Shown piece after piece: positions 6,817 through 14,591 of a DNA stretch of 30,945 nt. Position numbers and translations under genes: made by a program. The stretch spans positions 1 to 30,945 of the forward strand of contig CAKTFD010000010.1 of NCBI GenBank assembly GCA_934553285.1, given 5' to 3'. The notes beneath the pieces were generated by a model that did not search any database, was not told the origin of the DNA, and saw only the letters and a list, made by a program, of their open reading frames with translations. Position 1 is the first letter of the stretch. Every line of letters starts with the position of its first letter. The stretch comes from an uncultured Faecalibacterium sp. (GTDB taxonomy: Bacteria > Bacillota > Clostridia > Oscillospirales > Ruminococcaceae).

Positions 6817-7770
6817 ATGAAACTGGAACACTTTGGTATGGCCGAGCCGGGGGACTGCCGCCTGGTATTCACGGCCAGCGCAGAGGAGCTGGCTGCGGCA
6901 CTGGCACAGGTGCAGGCTGCGCCGGATGCCCCGCAGGAGGAAGAAGAACTGCTGACGGAGGCGGTGAACCGCACCATTCTGGACGGCTTTTCCGCCCTCT
7001 ACGAGCAGCTGGTGCAGGTGTATGCGCTGGTGCCGGTGACCGACCCGGATTTTGAGCTGCTGGCGGTCAACAAGGCCGAGGGCTTCCGGGCAGGGGCGCA
7101 GTTCTACGCCCTGCCGCCGCTGGAGCTGGGGCGGGATACCGGCTTTGTGCAGGCCATTGAGCCGCACCCCCTCCGCCGCCTGACCATTGAACTGGAGATC
7201 AACCGCAGCTATGGCGATGAAGAGCGTGCAGCCGATGCCGCAGGCAAGGCGGAGCTGCGCAGCCGGGTGACCCGGGAACTCTACGCCAGGCGCTGCGCTC
7301 AGGCCAAAGACCGGGCGGAGAAGGAGCTGGTGTGGCAGCTGGGCGATGAGGTGACCGGCCCGCTGCCCAAGCGGCTGGAAGCAGGCAATTACTTTGCGGA
7401 GCAGCGGCAGTTCAACCTGGGGCTGCAGGCCAACGGGGTCAACTTTGACCAGTTCCTGGCGGTGCGCGGGCAGACGGTGGAAGAATTTCGCCAGTGGCTG
7501 CACCGGCAGTCGGAGCGCAAGCTGCGCAGCTGGCTGGGGCTTTTGCTGGTGGCGCAGCGGGAGGGCCTGCAGCCTACCGAAGCCGAGGTGAACGCCGCCC
7601 TTGCCGACTGGAACGAGAAGCTGGACGGGGAGCGCACCTTCCCGGCCAACGATGCCCGCAAGGTGCGCCAGCGTCTGGCGCGGGCAAAGGCTGCGGCCTT
7701 TGTGGTGGAGCATTCCACCCTTACCCCGCCGCCGGCCGAGCCGCTGGTGCAGGAACTGGAAACTAAGTAA
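6817..7770 (+). CDS. Trigger-factor-like protein lacking the PPIase domain
   Basis: A 317-aa soluble protein with trigger-factor architecture minus the middle. Residues 1 to about 100 resemble the N-domain (a ...LLTEAVNRTILDGFSALYEQL... helix, then VPVTDPDFELL and PPLELG). The loop that carries the ribosome-docking GFRxGK motif is missing, replaced by an acidic APDAPQEEEE. No FKBP-type domain follows; the protein goes straight to the helical C-domain with GVNFDQFLAVRGQTVEEFRQW and LLLVAQREGLQPTEAEV. Normal trigger factor is about 430 aa. The AAGGGGG site fits ATG 6817. It may be a holdase chaperone not bound to ribosomes. A second, complementary derivative lies at 18171-19145. The family assignment is by motif reading only. 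Confidence 0.65.
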   Translation: MKLEHFGMAEPGDCRLVFTASAEELAAALAQVQAAPDAPQEEEELLTEAVNRTILDGFSALYEQLVQVYALVPVTDPDFELLAVNKAEGFRAGAQFYALPPLELGRDTGFVQAIEPHPLRRLTIELEINRSYGDEERAADAAGKAELRSRVTRELYARRCAQAKDRAEKELVWQLGDEVTGPLPKRLEAGNYFAEQRQFNLGLQANGVNFDQFLAVRGQTVEEFRQWLHRQSERKLRSWLGLLLVAQREGLQPTEAEVNAALADWNEKLDGERTFPANDARKVRQRLARAKAAAFVVEHSTLTPPPAEPLVQELETK

Positions 7771-7816
7771 TAACAAAAGGGAGAGATGCGGCGCATCTCT
7801 CCCTTTTGTTATTACT
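7766..7816. terminator. Bidirectional terminator, perfect 51-bp palindrome
   Basis: Two 25-bp arms (7766-7790 and 7792-7816) are perfectly complementary around a single central G. The left arm overlaps the TAA of the gene at 6817-7770; the right arm ends 11 bp before the stop of the ABC gene on the other strand. The GC core AAGGGAGAGATGCG/CGCATCTCTCCCTT with A/T flanks suits termination in both directions. Confidence 0.9.
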
Positions 7817-7827
7817 ATAAGGACCGC

Positions 7828-9603
7828 TCAGGTCTGTACGCCCTCGAACTGGCTGTTGTAGAGCTTTGCATAGAAGCCGCCGCGGGCCAGCAACGCATCG
7901 TGATTGCCCTGCTCCACGATGTGGCCGTCCTGCATCACAAGGATGACATCCGCCTCCCGGATGGTGGACAGGCGGTGCGCCACGATAAAGCTGGTGCGGC
8001 CCTGCATCATGCGGGCAAAGGCTTTCTGGATGCGCACCTCGGTGCGGGTATCGATGGAGGAGGTGGCCTCGTCCAGGATCAGCATGGGCGGCAGGCAGAG
8101 CATCACACGGGCGATGCAGAGCAGCTGCTTCTGCCCCTGGCTGATGTTGCCGCCGTCCTCGGCGATGACGGTGTCGTAGCCCTCGGGCAGGCGGCGGATA
8201 AAACTGTCGGCGTGGGCGGCTTTGGCGGCCGCTATCACCTCGTCCAGGGTGGCATCCGGTTTGCCGTAGGCAATGTTCTCGCGCACAGTACCGGCCCGCA
8301 GCCAGGTATCCTGCAGCACCATGCCGTAGCTGCCGCGCAGGGAGGCACGGGTCACATCCCGGATGTCGCTGCCGGAAACTTTGATGCTGCCGCCGTTCAC
8401 ATCATAGAACCGCATGAGCAGGTTGATGAGGGTGGTCTTGCCGCAGCCAGTAGGGCCTACGATGGCGATGCGCTGGCCGGGCTGCACATCCAGCGACAGC
8501 CCCTCGATGAGCGGGCGGTCCGGCAGGTAGCGGAAGGATACATCCTGCAGCTGCACATGGCCGTCCGGCTGCAGGGCAATGGCGTTTTCGGCCTCCGGCA
8601 GCTGGTCCTCGGCATCCAGCAGCTCAAACACCCGGGCAGCGCAGGCCAGCGCGTTCTGCAGCTCGGTGACAACGCCCGAGATCTCGTTGAAGGGCTTGGT
8701 GTACTGGTTGGCGTAGCTCAAAAATACGCTCAGCTGGCCGATGGTAATGCCGCCGCGCACTGCGTACAGCGCACCCACAAGGCCCACGCCTGCGTACACG
8801 ATGTTATTCACAAAGCGGGTGGCGGGGTTGGTCAGGCTGGAAAAGAAGATGGCTTTCAGGCTCACATCCTGCAGCCGTCCATTCACCTCATCAAAGGCAG
8901 CCAGGCTCTCGGCCTCGTGGCCAAAGGCCTGCACCACTTTCTGGCCTTCGATCATCTCGTTGACCAGTGCGGTCTGCTCGCCGCGCACGGTGCTCTGGCT
9001 CTGGAAGTAGCCGTAGCTGCGCTTGGCCAGAAAGCTGGCCACCACAAGGCTCAACGGGGTGATGCACACCACCACCAGCGTAATGGGCACATTTTCGCTG
9101 AGCATGAACAGCAGCGTGCCCAGAATGGTCAGCAGACCGGAAAACAGCTGGGTAAAGCCCATCAGCAGGCCATCCGCAAAGGTGTCAACATCCGCCACCA
9201 TGCGGCTGACGATATCGCCGGAGGGGTGGCTGTCCAGATAGGACAGCGGCAGGGTCTGGATCTTGCGCAGGGCCTCGTTGCGCAGGTCCTGGCTGACCGA
9301 AAAGGTGATGCGGTTGTTGCACACGCTCAGCAGCCACTGGGCAACGGCGGCTACAGCAGCCACTACCAGAATGCTGACCACGATGTGCAGCACCCCGGCA
9401 AAGTCCACGTTGCCTTTGCCCAGCATTTTATCAATGGCATCGCCGCACAGGATCGGGATATACAGCTGGGCACCCACGCTTATGGCTGCTACGATCAGGC
9501 TGCACACCACAAAAAAGCTGTAGGGGCGGATCTTGTGCAGCACACGGGCCAGGGTGTCCTTGCGCTGCTGCGGGGTCAGCTTGCTTTTTGCTTTTGCACT
9601 CAT
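7828..9603 (-). CDS. ABC exporter subunit with catalytic NBD
   Basis: This 591-aa half-transporter has an N-terminal six-helix membrane domain (about residues 25-320) and a C-terminal ATPase. It shows Walker A GPTGCGKTT (about 382), the Q-loop in MVLQDTW, signature ISQGQ (about 484), Walker B LILDEA with catalytic Glu (about 509) and AHRLST with the switch His. The signature is non-standard (LSGGQ expected), but the Walker B Glu and the His are intact. Its ATG overlaps the stop of the partner gene (ATGA, 9600-9603), so translation is coupled. The two proteins should form a heterodimeric drug, lipid or peptide exporter of the LmrCD/BmrCD/TM287-288 type. The substrate is unknown. Confidence 0.9.
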   Translation of the reverse strand: MSAKAKSKLTPQQRKDTLARVLHKIRPYSFFVVCSLIVAAISVGAQLYIPILCGDAIDKMLGKGNVDFAGVLHIVVSILVVAAVAAVAQWLLSVCNNRITFSVSQDLRNEALRKIQTLPLSYLDSHPSGDIVSRMVADVDTFADGLLMGFTQLFSGLLTILGTLLFMLSENVPITLVVVCITPLSLVVASFLAKRSYGYFQSQSTVRGEQTALVNEMIEGQKVVQAFGHEAESLAAFDEVNGRLQDVSLKAIFFSSLTNPATRFVNNIVYAGVGLVGALYAVRGGITIGQLSVFLSYANQYTKPFNEISGVVTELQNALACAARVFELLDAEDQLPEAENAIALQPDGHVQLQDVSFRYLPDRPLIEGLSLDVQPGQRIAIVGPTGCGKTTLINLLMRFYDVNGGSIKVSGSDIRDVTRASLRGSYGMVLQDTWLRAGTVRENIAYGKPDATLDEVIAAAKAAHADSFIRRLPEGYDTVIAEDGGNISQGQKQLLCIARVMLCLPPMLILDEATSSIDTRTEVRIQKAFARMMQGRTSFIVAHRLSTIREADVILVMQDGHIVEQGNHDALLARGGFYAKLYNSQFEGVQT

Positions 9604-11339
9604 GCTTCTGCATCCCCTTTCTTGAACTGGCTCTCGTAGATCTCCTCGTACACCGGGCAGCTGCTGCGCAGGGCGCTGTGGGTGCCGATGCCTGCCAGAT
9701 GGCCGTCGTCCAGCACCAGGATCTGGTCAGCGTGCTGCAGGCTGGCGGCGCGCTGGCTTACGATGAACACGGTCAGCGCACCGGGCAAAGCGGCCAGCGC
9801 CTTGCGCAGGGCCGCATCGGTGGCGTAGTCCAGCGCACTGGCGCTGTCGTCCAGGATCAGGATATCCGGCTTGCCCACCAGCGCACGGGCAATGGTCAGG
9901 CGCTGCTTCTGCCCGCCGGAAAGGTTCCGGCCGCCCTGCTCCACCGGCTCGTCCAGCCCAAGGGGCTTTGCACGCACAAAGTCCGCTGCCTGTGCCGTTT
10001 CCAGCGCCGCCCACAGGTCAGCATCGGTGGCGTTTTTGTTGCCCCACAAAAGGTTGGAGCGGATGGTGCCGCCGAAGAGCTGTGCCTTCTGCATAACTAC
10101 GGCTACCCGGCCCCGCAGGGCATCCCGGGGGTAGTTTTGCACCGGGCGGCCAAAGATCTCCACGCTGCCCTCGGTGGCATCGTAAAAGCGGGGGATCAGG
10201 TTCACCAGGCTGGATTTGCCGCTGCCGGTGCCGCCGATGACGCCGATGGTCTGGCCTTTTTTCGCGGTAAAGCTGATGTCGGTCAGGCTGGGGGCACCCG
10301 CTCCGGCGTAGGTCAGCCCTACATGGTCGAACCGCACGGCATCATCGGCCTTATCCGCAGCCGCTTCGCCCAGAAGCGCGGCGGGGAACGCCATGCCGGG
10401 TTTTGTATCCAGCACCGCCTGCACACGGCCTGCGCAGGCCAGCGCCTTGCTGACCTGCACGATGAGGTTGGCCAGCTTGACCAGCTCCACCAGGATCTGG
10501 TTCATATAGTTCACCAGTGCGATCACATCGCCGGAGGCCATGCCGCCCACGTTGATCTCGATGCTGCCGGTATACAGCAGCGCCACGATGGCGAGGTTGA
10601 TGAGCACATAGGTCAGCGGGTTCATCAGCGCCGAGAGATGGCCTACCTGCAGCTGCATCCCGGTCAGCAGGCTGTTGGCATCCTCAAAGCGGTCGATCTC
10701 GCTCTGCTCCTTATCAAATGCGCGCACCACGCGCACACCGGTCAGGTTCTCGCGGGTCAGGCCCAGCACCCGGTCCAGCCGGGTCTGCACCGTTTTGTAC
10801 AGCGGCCGGGTGACCACCATCACCCCGAACACCACTACGCTGAGCAGCGGGATGGTGACCACAAAGATCAGCGCTGCCCGGACATTGACCGTAAAGGCCA
10901 TGATCATGGCACCCAGCACCACAAAGGGGCTGCGCAGGAACAGGCGCAGAAACAGGTTCAGGCCGCTCTGCACCTGGTTCACATCGCTGGTCATGCGGGT
11001 GATAAGGGTGCTGGTGCCCAGGGTATCCATCTCGGAAAAACTCAGGCGCTGGATATGGGCGAACAAAGCATGCCGCAGCGCGGTGGAATAGCCCACTGCA
11101 GCCTTGGCGGAAAAATACTGCGCGGTCAGGCTGCAGGTAAGGCCGATAACGGCCAGCAGCAGCAAAATGCCGCACCGCACCAGGATATAGTGCAGGTCGC
11201 GGGCTGCAATGCCTACATTGACGATGTCGGCCATCACCAGCGGCACAAACAGGTCAAAGGTGGCTTCCAGCATTTTGAAGAGCGGTGCAAGCACGCTTTC
11301 GCGCTTATAGCCCTTCAGGTAGCCAAGCATCTGATTCAA
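9600..11339 (-). CDS. ABC exporter subunit with degenerate NBD
   Basis: This 579-aa half-transporter has a six-helix membrane domain and an ATPase. Walker A GGTGSGKSS (about 368) and signature LSGGQ (about 471) are standard. Walker B reads LILDDSASALD, so Asp replaces the catalytic Glu (about 493), and VSQRAAS replaces the switch His by Gln (about 529). This is the degenerate partner of a heterodimeric exporter: its intact LSGGQ completes the active ATP site of the other subunit. The start is TTG at 11339, since GGAGG lies 9 bp upstream while the next ATG (11330) is too far from it. It is the first gene of a two-gene operon. Confidence 0.9.
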   Translation of the reverse strand: MNQMLGYLKGYKRESVLAPLFKMLEATFDLFVPLVMADIVNVGIAARDLHYILVRCGILLLLAVIGLTCSLTAQYFSAKAAVGYSTALRHALFAHIQRLSFSEMDTLGTSTLITRMTSDVNQVQSGLNLFLRLFLRSPFVVLGAMIMAFTVNVRAALIFVVTIPLLSVVVFGVMVVTRPLYKTVQTRLDRVLGLTRENLTGVRVVRAFDKEQSEIDRFEDANSLLTGMQLQVGHLSALMNPLTYVLINLAIVALLYTGSIEINVGGMASGDVIALVNYMNQILVELVKLANLIVQVSKALACAGRVQAVLDTKPGMAFPAALLGEAAADKADDAVRFDHVGLTYAGAGAPSLTDISFTAKKGQTIGVIGGTGSGKSSLVNLIPRFYDATEGSVEIFGRPVQNYPRDALRGRVAVVMQKAQLFGGTIRSNLLWGNKNATDADLWAALETAQAADFVRAKPLGLDEPVEQGGRNLSGGQKQRLTIARALVGKPDILILDDSASALDYATDAALRKALAALPGALTVFIVSQRAASLQHADQILVLDDGHLAGIGTHSALRSSCPVYEEIYESQFKKGDAEA

Positions 11340-11374
11340 GACAGGGTTCCTCCTTTTTGGTTGAAATCCACCTT

Positions 11375-11380
11375 ATTATA
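11375..11380 (-). promoter_or_regulatory. Candidate -10 for the ABC operon
   Basis: The minus strand has TATAAT at 11380-11375, 36 bp before the TTG start. The hexamer 17 bp upstream is poor, and a TTGCAA lies too close. The region to 11475 also carries the divergent plus-strand promoter and no gene. Confidence 0.45.
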
Positions 11381-11424
11381 GCGCGGTGTTTGCAAAAAAG
11401 CTAGTGCCGCAGCCGGGTTTTGCA

Positions 11425-11453
11425 TTGTACAAGCAGCCAAATCCTGTTATACT
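11425..11453 (+). promoter_or_regulatory. Promoter of the SseB/Sel1 gene
   Basis: TTGTAC (11425-11430) and TATACT (11448-11453) are separated by exactly 17 bp. The likely start leaves a leader of only about 15-30 nt. No separate promoter is evident before dnaK, so this one may serve both genes. Confidence 0.8.
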
Positions 11454-11475
11454 AGGGCTGATATTATAGGGAAGT

Positions 11476-12585
11476 ATGGTGAGCACAATGGCAAAACGAA
11501 CAGACGGCGGGGTGCGCTTCCGCCCGGTGGGCAGCCGCCGCAGCCGCACAGCACCGGTATACAGCCCGCGCGGCACCGGGTGCCCGGCCATCGAGCAGGC
11601 GGTACAGGGGCTGTATCAGGGGCAGAACGAGGAGAGCTTCTGGACCCTGATGAGCGCTTTGAACTATGCGCTGGAGCTGGAGACCCATGTGCTGGTGCCG
11701 CTGCAGATGGCGCTTTCGGCGCAGGGGGCACCGGCCCCCTGGGTGGAGCACCCCGTCCCGGCGGAAAAGGCCGAGGGGCTGGCGCTGTGGACGCTGCGCA
11801 ACGATAAGGGACGCTGCTGGCTGCCGCTGTTCACCTCGGTGGCTGCGGCCGGTGCAGACCGCAGCACCGCAAGCCGCCCCATGGCCGACCGCACCCTGGA
11901 GCAGGCCATGCAGCTGGCACTGGATACCCAGGGCATCGATGGCGTGGTGCTGGACCCGTGGAGCAACTCTGCCTCGCTGGACGGCGCGCTGCTGAACGGG
12001 CTGCTCCACGCGGGCCACACCCCGGAAGGCCCCGGCGCAGAGGAAGCCGAAGCCGGGAAGGACGCTGCCCGCGCAGGCCAGTGGGAAACGGCGGTGGACT
12101 GCTACCAGAAGGCCGCAGAGCAGGGCAATGCCATGGGGCTTTCGCTGCTGGGCGAGTGCCTGTACAGGGGGCGTGGTGTGCAGAAAAGCATCCCGCAGGC
12201 GCGCAGGCTGTGGAAGACCGCAGCCGAAAGCGGCGAACCCATCGCCCTGCTGGACCTGGGCGATGACTGCGCGGCCCGGGGGGATAACGGCAAAGCGCTG
12301 CTGTGGTACCGCCGGGCGCGGCAGAGCGCGGCGGTGGTGCCGGATATCGAGTATACGCCCCGGGTCTGCCTGCGGCTGGCGCAGTACGAAACACGGTATA
12401 CCGCCCGCAAAAAGGCGCTGGCCCTGGCGGCAGAGGCCAAGCAGGCCTTTACCATCCTGCAGCGGGAGCAGGAGCCGGATGCCGCCCGCTGGCTGCAGGA
12501 AACAGAGCAGCTGCTTTATGAGCTGACCCACGAGCCGCCCACGGCCCCGGCGGCATACAACATAGATTCTTTACAATTGGACTAA
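11476..12585 (+). CDS. SseB-like domain plus Sel1/TPR repeat protein
   Basis: This 369-aa soluble protein has two parts. Residues of about 35-175 resemble an SseB N-terminal domain: a helix, then LVPLQMAL, a WLPLFTSV strand and GIDGVVLDPWS. Residues of about 190-340 are helical Sel1-type repeats (AAEQGNAMGLSLLGECLYRG, then a KTAAESGEPIALLDLG repeat). Such proteins usually act as scaffolds or adaptors; no enzymatic motif is seen. The start is ambiguous among ATG 11476, GTG 11479 and ATG 11488, since AGGGA is only 3 bp from the first. It ends 81 bp before dnaK and probably shares its transcript. Confidence 0.7.
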   Translation: MVSTMAKRTDGGVRFRPVGSRRSRTAPVYSPRGTGCPAIEQAVQGLYQGQNEESFWTLMSALNYALELETHVLVPLQMALSAQGAPAPWVEHPVPAEKAEGLALWTLRNDKGRCWLPLFTSVAAAGADRSTASRPMADRTLEQAMQLALDTQGIDGVVLDPWSNSASLDGALLNGLLHAGHTPEGPGAEEAEAGKDAARAGQWETAVDCYQKAAEQGNAMGLSLLGECLYRGRGVQKSIPQARRLWKTAAESGEPIALLDLGDDCAARGDNGKALLWYRRARQSAAVVPDIEYTPRVCLRLAQYETRYTARKKALALAAEAKQAFTILQREQEPDAARWLQETEQLLYELTHEPPTAPAAYNIDSLQLD

Positions 12586-12666
12586 AAAATAGACACAGCC
12601 GTCCGGTAAGATAAACGGGAGAAAAAACAGCCCGCAGACACGGCGGGGGAAAACAGAGGAAACAGT

Positions 12667-14493
12667 ATGAGCAAAGTGATCGGTATTGATCTGGGCACGA
12701 CCAATTCCTGCGTGGCGGTGGTGGAGGGCGGCAAGCCTGTGGTCATCACCAATGCAGAGGGCGAGCGCACCACCCCCAGCGTGGTGGCTTTTACAAAGGA
12801 TGGCGAGCGGCTGGTAGGCGGTGCGGCCAAGCGCCAGATCGCCACCAACTCCGGGCGCACCGTGTCCAGCATCAAGCGGCATATGGGGTCGGATTACCGG
12901 GCGCATATCGATGGCAGAGACCTGACCCCGCAGGAGATCAGCGCCATGATCCTGGCCAAGATCCGCCGGGATGCCGAGAGCTATCTGGGCGAGCCGGTGA
13001 CCGAGGCCGTCATCACGGTGCCCGCCTATTTTGACGACAGCCAGCGCAAAGCCACCCAGGATGCAGGCCGCATCGCGGGGCTGAACGTGCTGCGCATCAT
13101 CAACGAGCCTACGGCAGCGGCTGTGGCCTATGGCCTGGATAACGAGGCTGCCCAGAAGATCCTGGTCTACGACCTGGGCGGCGGCACCTTTGATGTGTCC
13201 ATCATCGAGATCGAGGACGGTACCTTTACCGTGCTGGCCACCGGCGGCGACACTCATCTGGGCGGTGACGATTTTGACCAGCGCATCGTGGAATATGCGG
13301 TAGCAGAGTTCCGCAAGTCTGACCGCATCGACCTGACAAAGGATCCCGCGGCCATGGGGCGGCTCAAGGAAGAGGCGGAAAAGGCTAAAAAGGAGCTTTC
13401 CAGTGCGCCCTCTGCCCAGCTGAACCTGCCCTTTATCGCCGTGGGCAAGGATGGCCCGCATCATCTGGATATCGCGCTGTCCCGTCCGCAGTTCGAGATG
13501 ATGACCGGCGACCTGCTGGCCCGCACCGTGCCCCCGGTGCAGAATGCGCTGCGGGATGCAGGCATCACTGCCAGCCAGCTGGGCAAGGTGCTGCTGGTGG
13601 GAGGCAGCACCCGGATGCCTGCTGTGGAGCGGCAGGTAAAGGAGCTGCTGGGCAGGGAACCCAGCCACAGCCTGAACCCGGACGAATGCGTGGCCATGGG
13701 TGCTGCAGTGCAGGGCGCGCTGCTGCAGGGCGGCGGCAAGCTGGCCGGTGCCACCGGCGCGGCGGCGCAGGGGCTGGTGCTGATGGATGTTACCCCTCTG
13801 ACCCTGTCCATTGAAACACTGGGCGGCGTAGCCACCCCGCTTATCACCCGCAACAGCATGATACCCACCCGTAAGAGCCAGATCTTTACCACCGCCCGCC
13901 CCATGCAGACCAGTGTGGAGATCAACGTTTTGCAGGGCGAGCGCCACTTTGCCCGGGATAACAAGTCCCTGGGTAAGTTCAAGCTGAACGGCATCCGGGC
14001 GAGCTTTTCCGCAAAGCCCCAGATCGAGGTCACCTTTGATATCGATGTGAACGGCGTTGTCAAGGTATCCGCCAAGGACCTTGCCACCGGGCGGGAGCAG
14101 AACATCACCATCACCGGCAGCACCAATCTTTCGGAAAACGAGATCCAGCGCGCCATGGCGGATGCAGCCGCCTATGAAGCTGAGGACAGCCGCCGCAAGG
14201 AGCGGCTGGACCTGCACAATCAGGCCGAGGTGCTGGCCTACAAGGTGGACGAGGCCCTCTCCAAGTGCAAAAAGGAACTGGACAAGGACGAAAAGACCCG
14301 TGTGAAGAACGATCTTGCTGCCCTGCGCCGCTGCCTGCGCAAGGATAAGCCGGAAAAAATGAACGAAACGGAGGAAGCCGCCCTGCGGCAGGCCAAGAGC
14401 CAGCTGGAGGCTTCCGCAAACCACCTGATGCTGCTGTACTCTGCCGAGCAGACCCCCGGCGAGGACACCGGCACACAAAACGACCATCTGTAA
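12667..14493 (+). CDS. dnaK: Chaperone DnaK (Hsp70)
   Basis: This 608-aa Hsp70 has an ATPase domain (about residues 1-380) with [52 protein letters not shown] and [11 protein letters not shown], all standard. The substrate domain follows ([36 protein letters not shown]), then the helical lid. The C-terminal tail is short and acidic, without the EEVD-like end of some homologues. A CAGAGGA site precedes the ATG. Unlike the common hrcA-grpE-dnaK-dnaJ order, no grpE or dnaJ is next to it, and no CIRCE element is visible in the 81-bp upstream gap. It may be the sole DnaK at a relocated site or a second paralogue. Confidence 0.96.
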   Translation: MSKVIGIDLGTTNSCVAVVEGGKPVVITNAEGERTTPSVVAFTKDGERLVGGAAKRQIATNSGRTVSSIKRHMGSDYRAHIDGRDLTPQEISAMILAKIRRDAESYLGEPVTEAVITVPAYFDDSQRKATQDAGRIAGLNVLRIINEPTAAAVAYGLDNEAAQKILVYDLGGGTFDVSIIEIEDGTFTVLATGGDTHLGGDDFDQRIVEYAVAEFRKSDRIDLTKDPAAMGRLKEEAEKAKKELSSAPSAQLNLPFIAVGKDGPHHLDIALSRPQFEMMTGDLLARTVPPVQNALRDAGITASQLGKVLLVGGSTRMPAVERQVKELLGREPSHSLNPDECVAMGAAVQGALLQGGGKLAGATGAAAQGLVLMDVTPLTLSIETLGGVATPLITRNSMIPTRKSQIFTTARPMQTSVEINVLQGERHFARDNKSLGKFKLNGIRASFSAKPQIEVTFDIDVNGVVKVSAKDLATGREQNITITGSTNLSENEIQRAMADAAAYEAEDSRRKERLDLHNQAEVLAYKVDEALSKCKKELDKDEKTRVKNDLAALRRCLRKDKPEKMNETEEAALRQAKSQLEASANHLMLLYSAEQTPGEDTGTQNDHL

Positions 14494-14503
14494 TACAAAA
14501 ATG

Positions 14504-14547
14504 CGCACAAAGCCCCCGGCCATGCGGCCGGGGGCTTTGTGCGTTTT
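14504..14547. terminator. Strong bidirectional terminator
   Basis: An 18-bp stem (14504-14521 with 14526-14543) has an ATGC loop and is followed by TTTT on the plus strand and by ATTTTTG on the minus strand. It ends dnaK on one side and the binding-protein gene on the other. Confidence 0.93.
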
Positions 14548-14591
14548 AGCGTTTCTGCGTGGTCTGTGTGCAGCAAACGGTACCGGGCCGG

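Noticed and set aside
7786..11381. Two long plus-strand frames (about 600 codons each) opposite the ABC genes
   Set aside because: They are mirror frames of two proteins with full ABC motifs, and are His/Gln/Gly-rich with no family pattern.
12586..12666. Possible CIRCE or heat-shock promoter before dnaK
   Set aside because: No TTAGCACTC/GAGTGCTAA inverted repeat and no properly spaced -35/-10 pair was found.
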